Below are positions 1 to 8,051 of a stretch of DNA of 64,000 nucleotides, one piece after another. The notes below the pieces were generated by a model. It was not told the DNA's origin and ran no database searches. It saw only the letters and a list, made by a program, of their open reading frames with translations. Origin of the DNA: Polaribacter marinus (GTDB lineage Bacteria; Bacteroidota; Bacteroidia; Flavobacteriales; Flavobacteriaceae). The position numbers were made by a program, and so were the translations under genes. The stretch lies in contig NZ_JAKQYM010000001.1 of the NCBI RefSeq assembly GCF_022662535.1, forward strand, positions 124,001-188,000, in the 5' to 3' direction. Every line of letters begins with the position of its first letter. The first letter of the stretch is position 1.

Positions 1-1
1 G

Positions 2-1891
2 TTAAAAACCTTAACAGTAGAGAGGTTAGAGTTTTCTGTAAGAAAAATATTAAAAGCAAAATATTGGGCAGGTTTAAATAATTACAAGCCTGTTGTTTTA
101 GAAAATTTAGATGAAGATTTAAATACAATTAACGACGAATTATTACACAGAGAATTGGTTAAAAATTCTCTTACTGTTGTTAAAAATATTCATAATGATA
201 TTCCTTTAAGAAATTTAGAAAAAAGAAAAATTGCTTATGTAAATTTAGGAGACGATCCTGGTGATGTTTTTGTAAATATGCTTCAAAACTATACTAAGGT
301 AGATGTGATCTCTGATAAAAATTTAGACAGAATTATAAACAAACTAAAGCCCTATAATTTAGTAATTGTTGGTTTTCACAAATCCAATAAAAATCCATGG
401 AAGAGTTATAAGTTTACAAATAAAGAGTTGGTTTGGTTACAAGAAATAGCAAGAGAGAAAAATATTATTTTAGACGTTTTTGCAAGTCCTTATAGTTTAT
501 TGCAAGTAAAAACATTTACAAATATTGATGGGATTATTGTTTCGTATCAAAATAGTAAACTGGCACAAGAACTTTCTGCTCAACTCATCTTTGGTGCATT
601 TTCAGCAAAAGGGAAATTACCGGTTTCTATAAAAAAAGATTTTAATGAAGGCTATGGATTAGTAACATCAAATTTAAGTAGATTCGAATATTCTATTCCA
701 GAAGATGTTCATTTATCATCAATTAAGTTAGCCGCAATAGACAAAGTAGCCGATACTATTTTAAAAGAAAAAATGGCTCCAGGCTTTCAGGTATTGGTAG
801 CTAGAAAAGGGAAAATTGTTTTTAATAAAAGTTATGGCTATCATACAGATGAAAAGAAAATAAAAGTAAAAAATTCTGATGTTTATGATTTAGCATCTTT
901 AACAAAAATATTGGCTTCACTGCCTTTAATAATGAAAGCAGAAGAAGATCAAAAAATACCACTTACAGCAAGCTTAAGAGATATTTTACCAAGTTTTGGT
1001 AATTCAAATAAAGATACAGTAACAGTAAAAGAAATTTTAGCACATATTGGAAGGTTAAAAGCATGGATTCCTTTTTATAAAGCAACTCAAGATAGTGTTA
1101 CTGGAGAAAATTCACCTAAATTTTATAGAAAGAAGAAAACAAGTGTTTATAAAATAAAAGTGGCTGAAAATTTATACATCAAACAAAGTTATAAAGACAG
1201 TATTTACAAGTATATAAAAGAAGCCGATCAAAGAAAAAGAAAAGGTTATAAATATAGCGATTTAGGCTATTATCTCTTTAAAGAGGTGCTTGAAAAAAAA
1301 TATGAAAAGCCTTTAAATACTTTAGTAGATGAAGAGTTTTATCAATCTTTAGGAGCTAACAGAACAACCTATTTGCCTTTAAAAAAGTTTCCGAAAAGTC
1401 AGATAGTTCCTTCTGAAAAAGATGATTATTTTAGAAATCAATTGTTAATAGGAAATGTACACGACATGGGGGCCGCAATGTTAGGCGGTGTTGCGGGGCA
1501 TGCTGGTTTGTTTGCCAATGCTAATGATGTTGCAAAAATTATGCAAATGTATTTACAGAAAGGATTTTATGGAGGAGAGAGATATTTAAAAGCAGAAACA
1601 ATAGATAAGTTTAATCATCGATATTATTCAGATAAAAAAGATAGAAGAGGTTTAGGTTTTGATAAACCACAATTAAATCCAAAGGTTAAAGCTACTTGTG
1701 GATGTGTTTCTGATGAAAGTTTTGGGCACTCAGGATTTACTGGAACTTATACTTGGGCAGATCCTAAAAGTGAAATTGTTTACGTTTTCTTATCTAACAG
1801 AACTTATCCATCAATGACTAACAATGGTTTGGTTAAAACCAATATGCGAACTAAAATTCAGCAAATTATTCAAGATGCAATTATAGACTAG
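2..1891 (+). CDS. GH3 / serine beta-lactamase-like fusion protein, 5' end missing
   Basis: The reading frame is open from base 2, so the gene begins upstream of the window; the TTG at 155 is internal and not a real start. The first visible part has the C-terminal end of a glycoside hydrolase family 3 (NagZ-like) unit, with the typical VRKILKAKYWAGLN stretch and a flavodoxin-like C-terminal subdomain up to about base 650. From about base 720 a class C beta-lactamase/penicillin-binding fold follows: SLTK (catalytic Ser codon 896-898), YSD (1253-1261) and HSG (1726-1734) match the S-x-x-K, Y-x-N-like and K-T-G-like boxes. Such fusions are common in Bacteroidota and are usually predicted to be envelope enzymes for cell-wall or amino-sugar turnover. 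The GH3 catalytic residues lie outside the window, so activity cannot be judged. It converges on the acyltransferase gene. Confidence 0.88.
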   Translation, partial: LKTLTVERLEFSVRKILKAKYWAGLNNYKPVVLENLDEDLNTINDELLHRELVKNSLTVVKNIHNDIPLRNLEKRKIAYVNLGDDPGDVFVNMLQNYTKVDVISDKNLDRIINKLKPYNLVIVGFHKSNKNPWKSYKFTNKELVWLQEIAREKNIILDVFASPYSLLQVKTFTNIDGIIVSYQNSKLAQELSAQLIFGAFSAKGKLPVSIKKDFNEGYGLVTSNLSRFEYSIPEDVHLSSIKLAAIDKVADTILKEKMAPGFQVLVARKGKIVFNKSYGYHTDEKKIKVKNSDVYDLASLTKILASLPLIMKAEEDQKIPLTASLRDILPSFGNSNKDTVTVKEILAHIGRLKAWIPFYKATQDSVTGENSPKFYRKKKTSVYKIKVAENLYIKQSYKDSIYKYIKEADQRKRKGYKYSDLGYYLFKEVLEKKYEKPLNTLVDEEFYQSLGANRTTYLPLKKFPKSQIVPSEKDDYFRNQLLIGNVHDMGAAMLGGVAGHAGLFANANDVAKIMQMYLQKGFYGGERYLKAETIDKFNHRYYSDKKDRRGLGFDKPQLNPKVKATCGCVSDESFGHSGFTGTYTWADPKSEIVYVFLSNRTYPSMTNNGLVKTNMRTKIQQIIQDAIID

Positions 1892-1961
1892 TAAATTTTC
1901 TGTTTTTTTGCTTGCTAAAAGAGTTCTTAAATTGATTCAAATCTGATATTTTTTTGAAAAA

Positions 1962-3017
1962 CTATTCGTTTTCAGTATTTGTTGGTGAAAATTTAGTGTA
2001 AATGAAAACGGATAAAAAAGAAACAATAAGATAAATTAGGGCTATTTTTTCATCAAGAAACCAACGCACAACTCCTGCTTGAAAAATATAAAAAACTGGA
2101 AAAGTAATAATGTTTAACCCAAATCTAAAAGTATCTGTAAATTCAATCTCATTAATGCCTTTTGCTTGTTTTTTCCAAAACAAATAAGGGATTAAACTGT
2201 TTAGGGTGATTAGATAAAATAAAGGTTTAAAAAAGTTTATTGATTTTTTTACTGCTTTTGGAAATTCTTTTTTGGCAATCATTTTATTGACCAAATCCAC
2301 ATCGGTAAAATCTACATTAGCATTATTAAGTTTGTTTAAAACTGTTTCATAATACTCGTCATTTGGTATGTGAACTGTTATTTCTTTAAGCTGATTACTA
2401 ACTTCTTGTTTTAAAATGTTGATAGCTTTAGGTTTTGTATTTGCTTCAAGAATAGCTCTAGAATCAATAGCTTTTCCATAATGAATTATAGCTTTACAAG
2501 GAAAGGAAGAGGCGTTTTGGTATGTAATTCCAACAGGAACAACAGCAATGTTTAAATCGGAGTACTTTTCTAAAGCACCAAAAACAATTCTTGTAAATCC
2601 TTTGCTTAAAGGTTTAATATTTCTATCTCTTGAGTGTCCTCCTTGTGGAAAAATAAATAACGTTTCTTTGTTTTTTAAAATATCAAAACATTTTTCAAAA
2701 ACTTCTTCGTTGTTAGAAAGTTGCTTTATGCCATCTCTAATTCTATAAATGGGCATTAAATTTAAAGAATTTAAAAATTTTCTAATTAAAGGTTTTTTAA
2801 AAACATCTGCTCTTACCAAAAAATGATTTTCTCGGGTGTTGTTAGAGGTTACTAACAAAGGATCTAATAATGCATTTGGATGATTAATAGCAAACAAAAC
2901 AGCGCCTTTTTTGGGAATATTTTTGATGCCTTTTACTTTGATTTTTTTACAGTAAAATTGTAAACTTATTTTTAAAAAAAGATTTACACTTGAGTACCAA
3001 ATTTTTTTAATTTTCAT
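1962..3017 (-). CDS. PlsC-family lysophospholipid/glycerol-phosphate acyltransferase
   Basis: Protein of about 351 residues. The acyltransferase block carries NHPNALLDP (the catalytic His/Asp box, here with five residues between H and D) and FPQGGHSRDR (the FPEGxRS-type phosphate-binding box). Two hydrophobic segments near the C-terminus suggest membrane anchoring. It probably transfers an acyl chain to a glycerolipid or related acceptor at the inner membrane; the exact acceptor cannot be told from sequence. The frame is open up to 3089, but I choose the ATG at 3017 because the longer version would overlap the upstream transporter gene by 61 bases and the short start gives the usual family N-terminus. 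It is the last gene of a leftward run from rsmE. Confidence 0.85.
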   Translation of the reverse strand: MKIKKIWYSSVNLFLKISLQFYCKKIKVKGIKNIPKKGAVLFAINHPNALLDPLLVTSNNTRENHFLVRADVFKKPLIRKFLNSLNLMPIYRIRDGIKQLSNNEEVFEKCFDILKNKETLFIFPQGGHSRDRNIKPLSKGFTRIVFGALEKYSDLNIAVVPVGITYQNASSFPCKAIIHYGKAIDSRAILEANTKPKAINILKQEVSNQLKEITVHIPNDEYYETVLNKLNNANVDFTDVDLVNKMIAKKEFPKAVKKSINFFKPLFYLITLNSLIPYLFWKKQAKGINEIEFTDTFRFGLNIITFPVFYIFQAGVVRWFLDEKIALIYLIVSFLSVFIYTKFSPTNTENE

Positions 3018-3028
3018 TGTGGTAAATA

Positions 3029-3949
3029 CTATATATTCTTTTTTCTTCCCCAATAGGTAGCTAAAGCCATGCCAGAAAACACGTCCCATATTCCCCAGAA
3101 AGCAGCCAATAAAGCCATTCCACCTAAGCCATCAAAAAAACCAAAGATTAACAATAAACCTAAACCACCATTTTGAATTCCTGTTTCCATAGAGATTGTT
3201 TTAGCATCTCTTTTATTTAAACCAAAACTTCTAGCAGTATAAAAGCCTAAGATATAAGCAAAGATATTGTGGAAAATTACCAAGAACAAAACGTGGTGAA
3301 TATGATTGACAAATACTTCTAGATTTTGTGAGAAAGCGATGAAAATTAACGCAATAAAAACTAACATAGATAAAGGTTTTAAAACTTTTTCTATTTTGCC
3401 TGCCATTTCAGAATGATAGTGTTTTATGAGCATTCCTAAGATTAACGGAATTCCTAAAATTAAAGAAACTAGTTTCAGTAAATCTATCCAGTTTAATTCT
3501 ACAGTTTTTATAATTTCGTTGGTAGGTTCGTATAAGCTTCCCCAAAACTGTAAATTAAAAGGAGTCATTACAATACATATTAATGTTGCAAAAGCAGTTA
3601 AACTAACCGATAGAGCAGCATTTCCTCCTGCCATTTTACTAAAAAAATTAGAAACATTTCCACCAGGGCAAGCGGCAATCATCATCATACCTAATGCAAA
3701 ACTAGGATGTGGCTTTATGATCAAAATAGCTAAAAAAGTTGCAGCCGGTAATAAAATGAATTGTGCTAAAACTCCTACAAAAACTATTTTAGGATTCTGA
3801 AAAAGTCGTTTAAAATCGTTTGTAGAAATACCTAAGGCAACACCAAACATAATAATGGCAATGGCAATATTTAGCACCCACAAACCTTCTGCATCAAAGT
3901 TTATTTTAATGTCATCAATATCTATATATGGACTAGTTTTTAAAAGCAT
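3029..3949 (-). CDS. bile acid:sodium symporter (BASS) family transporter
   Basis: 306 residues, almost entirely hydrophobic, with about nine to ten predicted membrane spans and the family-typical segments AACPGGNVSNFFSKMAGGN and SMETGIQNGGLGLLL, which supply sodium-binding polar residues in BASS proteins. The family exports or imports organic anions with sodium; the substrate is not predictable here. The ATG at 3949 lies inside the 3' end of the DUF4159 gene (17-base overlap), which suggests translational coupling. The next gene starts 11 bases after its end. Inner membrane protein. Confidence 0.88.
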   Translation of the reverse strand: MLLKTSPYIDIDDIKINFDAEGLWVLNIAIAIIMFGVALGISTNDFKRLFQNPKIVFVGVLAQFILLPAATFLAILIIKPHPSFALGMMMIAACPGGNVSNFFSKMAGGNAALSVSLTAFATLICIVMTPFNLQFWGSLYEPTNEIIKTVELNWIDLLKLVSLILGIPLILGMLIKHYHSEMAGKIEKVLKPLSMLVFIALIFIAFSQNLEVFVNHIHHVLFLVIFHNIFAYILGFYTARSFGLNKRDAKTISMETGIQNGGLGLLLIFGFFDGLGGMALLAAFWGIWDVFSGMALATYWGRKKNI

Positions 3950-4574
3950 ATTCTATAATGTTTGCACCCATTTTCAATGCTTTTTCTCTTACATTTTTTG
4001 GGTCATTGTGTATAATTGCATCTTCCCATCCATCACTTAAATCGGTTTCATAATCGTAAAAAAGCACCAATCTTCCTTGGTAGAAAATACCAAAACCTTG
4101 TGCTCGTTTTTTATCGTGCTCATGAATTTTTGGAATTCCGTTTGGAAATTTAAACGTTTGATTATATATAGGATGATTACTTGGTATTTCTTGTAATTCT
4201 AATGTTGGAAATACTTTTTTCAGTTCTTTTCTTAAAAATTTGTCTAAACCATAATTATCAGAAATGTGTAAAAAACCTCCAGAAATTAAATAATTTTTTA
4301 AGTTTTCTGCTTCGTCTTCAGAAAATAAAATATTTCCATGCCCTGTCATAAAGAGTATTGGAAAACTAAAAAGATCTTCACTACCAACAGCTACCGTTTG
4401 TGGGTTTTTAGAAATATTAGTTTTAATATTAGTGTTTGCAAATTCTATTAAATTAGGTACGGCTGTTGGATTAGCATACCAATCTCCGCCTCCATTGTAT
4501 TTTAAAATAGCAACATCTTGTGCATTTGTAGGAAGAACAAAGGATATAATGAGTAAGATTAAAAGGTGCTTCAT
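3933..4574 (-). CDS. DUF4159 secreted protein
   Basis: 213 residues from the ATG at 4574. The frame reaches a TTG at 4589, but the ATG gives a clean signal peptide (KHLLILLIISFVLPTNAQ, cleavage after Ala). The mature part matches DUF4159: an LKYNGGGDWYAN start, then FMTGHGNILFS and GGFLHISDNYG, consistent with the glutamine-amidotransferase-like fold predicted for the family. Function is unknown; other members sit beside gliding or membrane-complex genes. Here it is sandwiched between rsmE (22 to 37 bases upstream depending on start) and the BASS transporter, with overlapping ends. Confidence 0.85.
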   Translation of the reverse strand: MKHLLILLIISFVLPTNAQDVAILKYNGGGDWYANPTAVPNLIEFANTNIKTNISKNPQTVAVGSEDLFSFPILFMTGHGNILFSEDEAENLKNYLISGGFLHISDNYGLDKFLRKELKKVFPTLELQEIPSNHPIYNQTFKFPNGIPKIHEHDKKRAQGFGIFYQGRLVLFYDYETDLSDGWEDAIIHNDPKNVREKALKMGANIIEYAFKN

Positions 4575-4611
4575 AAAATTTTTAAACAAGAATTGAAAGC
4601 AATATAGTGAA

Positions 4612-5319
4612 TTATTGATTGATAAACGAAACTATATTTACAGCTACCAATGCAGCTGTTTCTGTTCTTAATCTGCTTTCTCCTAATGAAATTGGAATGA
4701 AGTTTTTGCCCAATGCTTTTTTTATCTCTTCGGAAGAAAAATCGCCTTCTGGACCAATTAGAATTGTAATTTTTTCTGATGGATTTACGATGGATTGTAA
4801 TAGTGTTTTTTCTTGCTTTTCGCAATGTGCGATACAAATTTTCCCTTCAAAATCTTGATTGATGAACTCGTTAAACTTAATTGGTTGATTTAGTTTTGGT
4901 AATGTAAATTTTAAAGATTGTTTCATTGCCGATTGAATAATTTTTTCAAATCGTTCTAATTTTACAATTCTTCTTTCTGAATTACTACAAATTATTGGAG
5001 TAATTTCATCAATACCAATTTCAGTGGCTTTTTCTAAAAACCATTCAATTCTGTCGTTATTTTTTGTAGGTGCTATTGCAATGTGTAAATAATAATTCCA
5101 GGGTTTTTGCTTTTCTTCCACATTAATAATTACGGCTGCACATCTTTTGTCGTTTGCAAAACTAATTTCTGCATCAAATAAAAACCCTTTACCATTTGTA
5201 ATTTTAAGAACATCACCTTCTTTTTTTCTTAAAACACGTACAATATGTTTGCTCTCAATTTTATCAAAAGTAATTTGTTTGGTTTCTTTAGAAAGTTCTG
5301 AATTATAAAATAGCTGCAT
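4612..5319 (-). CDS. rsmE: 16S rRNA (uracil1498-N3)-methyltransferase RsmE
   Basis: 235 residues, normal length. The N-terminal PUA-like part is followed by a SPOUT methyltransferase domain with its knot motifs: LIGPEGDFSSEE (SAM-binding GPEGG loop) and SLGESRLRTETAA (LRxETA). The enzyme methylates N3 of U1498 in 16S rRNA in the cytoplasm, using S-adenosylmethionine. Its ATG lies 57 bases after the end of the GNAT-like gene, so the two may be co-transcribed, with DUF4159, BASS and the acyltransferase following. Confidence 0.95.
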   Translation of the reverse strand: MQLFYNSELSKETKQITFDKIESKHIVRVLRKKEGDVLKITNGKGFLFDAEISFANDKRCAAVIINVEEKQKPWNYYLHIAIAPTKNNDRIEWFLEKATEIGIDEITPIICSNSERRIVKLERFEKIIQSAMKQSLKFTLPKLNQPIKFNEFINQDFEGKICIAHCEKQEKTLLQSIVNPSEKITILIGPEGDFSSEEIKKALGKNFIPISLGESRLRTETAALVAVNIVSFINQ

Positions 5320-5376
5320 GGTTTAAATCAGTTACAAGTTTTTAAAATTGAGGTTTATTTATAAATACAAACCAAT

Positions 5377-6498
5377 TTACTGTATGTTTTTTCGATAGGT
5401 TCTACGTCTTTTATGAGTTATAGGGTCAAACTTTTCCCATAACTTTTTAATTGCTTCATTGTCTTCTAGTTCGGGAGTTCTAATGCAATTATCGATTCCT
5501 AAAGGAGCAAAAGTTTTTGTGTATTGATCAAAAATAATGGCATGTACCCCTTTGTTTTGGTAATCTGGACGTACGCCAATTAAGTAAAAAGTAACGTCTT
5601 TAGCATGTTTTCTTGCATGCAATAAATGGAACAATCCAAAAGGAAATAATTTTCCTTTGGCTTTTTGCAAAGCTTCAGAAAAAGAAGGCATTACAATAGC
5701 AAAAGCGACTAATTTATTATTCTCATCAACCACAAATTTTATATATTCTGGGTTGATAAATGAAATATATTTTTTCTTAAAATAAGCTATTTGTGCATCA
5801 GAAATAGGAACAAAAGTTGATAGTTTAGAATAGGATGCGCTAAAAACTTCAAACATTTCATCTACATAAGGCATTATGTCTTTTGTTTTTGTAAAATCTA
5901 ATGCTTTTAGTTTAAAACGTTTTTTTAAGATGTTGCTAATTCTGTCAAAATAAACAGCATCAACATTTTTAAATTTGAATTTGTTTTCTAAATATTCTTT
6001 CTCTTTAACAAAGCCTAATTGTTCTAAATGATCTTTATAATAAGGGTGATTGTACCATGTAATCATGGTTCCTAAATGATCAAAACCATCTATTAATACA
6101 CCAGTTTTATCTAAATTATTAAAGCCTACAGGGCCTTCTATATATTCGAGCTTATGTTTAACTCCGATTTCTTTTACTTTTTCAAGTAAAACTTTTGCGA
6201 CTTCAAGATCATCAATTACATCAAACCAACCAAAACGGATTTTTTTAATCTGTTGTTTTTCAACTTCAAACCAATTGATAATGGCAACAACTCTTCCAAC
6301 AATTTGACCTTTTCTTATAGCAACAAAAAACTGTGCCTCTGCATTTTCAAAGACAGGATTCTTTGTAGGGTCAAAATTATCGACTTCATCTTTTATAATA
6401 GGAGGAACCCAATATTTATTGTTTTTATATATCGAGAAAGGAAAGAGTACAAATTGTTTCATTTCCTTTTTTGAAGTAATTTTTTTTATCGAAATCAT
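5377..6498 (-). CDS. GNAT-like N-acetyltransferase family protein
   Basis: 373 residues. The C-terminal third has a GNAT acetyl-CoA-binding signature (YLIGVRPDYQNKGVHAII, the R/Q-x-x-G-x-G/A loop), and the N-terminal third has a second GNAT-like stretch (AQFFVAIRKGQIVGRVVAI). The N-terminal FPFSIYKNNKYWVPP is a recurring start of this Bacteroidota family. Substrate unknown; cytoplasmic. No signal peptide or membrane span. The ATG at 6498 lies 20 bases after the end of the barrel-protein gene, so it may belong to the same transcript. Confidence 0.7.
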   Translation of the reverse strand: MISIKKITSKKEMKQFVLFPFSIYKNNKYWVPPIIKDEVDNFDPTKNPVFENAEAQFFVAIRKGQIVGRVVAIINWFEVEKQQIKKIRFGWFDVIDDLEVAKVLLEKVKEIGVKHKLEYIEGPVGFNNLDKTGVLIDGFDHLGTMITWYNHPYYKDHLEQLGFVKEKEYLENKFKFKNVDAVYFDRISNILKKRFKLKALDFTKTKDIMPYVDEMFEVFSASYSKLSTFVPISDAQIAYFKKKYISFINPEYIKFVVDENNKLVAFAIVMPSFSEALQKAKGKLFPFGLFHLLHARKHAKDVTFYLIGVRPDYQNKGVHAIIFDQYTKTFAPLGIDNCIRTPELEDNEAIKKLWEKFDPITHKRRRTYRKNIQ

Positions 6499-6518
6499 AC
6501 TTATAAAGCGGGAATAAA

Positions 6519-7616
6519 TTAATTGTCTGTCTCTTTTTTCTTTTTTTCTTTTTTACGGAAAAGACCAAATAATCCACCTTTTTTCTTTTTAGTTGAAGCT
6601 TTTTTTCTAGTTCTTTTTGGTCTAGTTCTTTTCTTTTTAGTTTTATCTTTTTTCTTAAAAACACTAAAGATTCTACTAAAGAAACTACCTTGTTTTTTAT
6701 TGTATTCAGAAATGGGTGAATCTTTTAATTCATTACCATCATCGTCTAATTCAATATAAGAATCTTGATGCCTATTAATTCTGTAAGAAACACCTAAACT
6801 TGCGTAATAACCTTGTGATTTGCCTTCTAAAAGTAATCTTGCAGAGGCATTTATTTGTAGGTTTCTGTTATATAAGTAAGCTAATCCAGTTCCTAAGTTA
6901 GAGTTGGTTTGTTTTTTTTGAAAAGCACCTTGATTTTCAAAAAAAGTAGACCATTGGTCGCTAAAATTATAAGTTCCAGTAATTATGTATGAAATTTCGG
7001 AAAACTCTGACCCAATTTTATCATAATAAACATTGGTAATTATGTTAAAGTCGTTGCTTAAATTATTTTGAAGTAATACACCTACTTTTGGTGTTATGCC
7101 TCCTGTTTTATAGCCTTCGCTTAAAAAATCAGTATTAACTCCTAAGTATATTGCTACAGACGGAATGAGTCTTTTTGTATCAAAAGCGTGTCTTCTCTTC
7201 CAACTTCTTACTTCTTTGGTTTTATCCTCATACTCTTGTTGAAACAATAAATACTTAGCTCCAATAGTAAGTTTACTTAAACCATGGTCAAAATAACTAG
7301 AAGTAAAAACATTTTTAAAGGCAACTTTATCTCTTTGGTAGCTTATTTGTGTATTTAATTCTAGTTTTTCAAGAAAAAAACTAGTTCTAAATAATAAATC
7401 TAAGCCTAAAGATTGAGGTCTAGAAAAAGTAGGTTCTATAGAAGTATTTCTAAAAAAGATATTACTTTCAAATTGATAAACTCCTGTACCAACACTATAT
7501 GGACTTTCAGAAAATCCAGGTTTGTTAGAGTTGATGACTTCTGTATATTGACTGTAAGTAGAAGAAAAACTTAGTAGAAATAATAAATAAAATACGTTTA
7601 ATAGATTTTTCTTCAT
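6519..7616 (-). CDS. outer-membrane transporter-like barrel protein with Lys/Arg-rich tail
   Basis: 365 residues from the ATG at 7616. The frame is open to 7694, but this start gives a signal peptide (LNVFYLLFLLSFSSTYSQ). Residues of roughly 25-300 are alternating amphipathic strands of an outer-membrane barrel, of the kind annotated as transporter/phenol MetA-like (PF13557); the opening VINSNKPGFSESPYSVGTG is characteristic. The last 60 or so residues are a striking basic tail: runs such as KKKDKTKKKRTRPKRTRKK and FRKKEKKKKETDN separated by small hydrophobic FSRIFSVF and GGLFGLF patches. That tail is not part of the barrel fold. Role unknown. Confidence 0.7.
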   Translation of the reverse strand: MKKNLLNVFYLLFLLSFSSTYSQYTEVINSNKPGFSESPYSVGTGVYQFESNIFFRNTSIEPTFSRPQSLGLDLLFRTSFFLEKLELNTQISYQRDKVAFKNVFTSSYFDHGLSKLTIGAKYLLFQQEYEDKTKEVRSWKRRHAFDTKRLIPSVAIYLGVNTDFLSEGYKTGGITPKVGVLLQNNLSNDFNIITNVYYDKIGSEFSEISYIITGTYNFSDQWSTFFENQGAFQKKQTNSNLGTGLAYLYNRNLQINASARLLLEGKSQGYYASLGVSYRINRHQDSYIELDDDGNELKDSPISEYNKKQGSFFSRIFSVFKKKDKTKKKRTRPKRTRKKASTKKKKGGLFGLFRKKEKKKKETDN

Positions 7617-7759
7617 CAGAAAATTTAGTTTTATAGAATTTACAAAAAACATATAACACAAACATAGGCTAAAAAACCTATTTTTAAAAAGCATTCAAGA
7701 CTTTTTTAGTATTAAGAAACTTTTATACTTTCTAAACGCTACAATTGTGCTCAAATTGT

Positions 7760-7767
7760 TATTTTTG
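7760..7767 (+). promoter_or_regulatory. candidate -7 element for the glycan operon
   Basis: TATTTTTG fits the Bacteroidota TAnnTTTG consensus and lies 28 bases before the DUF4834 start codon. No well-spaced -33 TTG is evident, so the call is tentative. Confidence 0.35.
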
Positions 7768-7794
7768 ATAGATTTTTTTAAACATAAATTTTAA

Positions 7795-8049
7795 ATGGGT
7801 TTACTAAAAACTATCTTTTTTATATTATTATTTATTTACGCTTTTAAATTTTTAGCGAGATTATTTGCTCCTTTTTTAATGAAGAAAGCAGCGGAAACAA
7901 TTCAAAGAAAGGCTGAAGAGCAATTTAGAAGACAACAACCAAAAAGCACGGTAAAAGAAGGGGAAACAATTATTGATAAAGCCCCTAAAAATAATCAACA
8001 AAGTAAAAACTCTGTTGGAGAATATGTTGATTTTGAAGAAATAGATTAA
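7795..8049 (+). CDS. DUF4834 small membrane-anchored protein
   Basis: 84 residues. The first 25 or so residues form one membrane helix (LLKTIFFILLFIYAFKFLARL); the rest is a short charged cytosolic tail ending in YVDFEEID, a conserved-looking terminus of DUF4834. Function unknown. It lies 2 bases upstream of the YfhO gene and heads the rightward glycan operon, so a helper or scaffold role in that process is possible but only inferred from context. Confidence 0.75.
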   Translation: MGLLKTIFFILLFIYAFKFLARLFAPFLMKKAAETIQRKAEEQFRRQQPKSTVKEGETIIDKAPKNNQQSKNSVGEYVDFEEID

Positions 8050-8051
8050 TT

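Noticed and set aside
4571..4837. Basic 88-residue leftward reading frame
   Set aside because: It overlaps rsmE in another frame and its low-complexity Lys/Arg composition is a by-product of AT-rich coding sequence.
6425..6664. Lys-rich 79-residue leftward frame across the GNAT/barrel gene junction
   Set aside because: It is an alternative reading of the tail-coding sequence of the barrel protein; no separate start signal or family.
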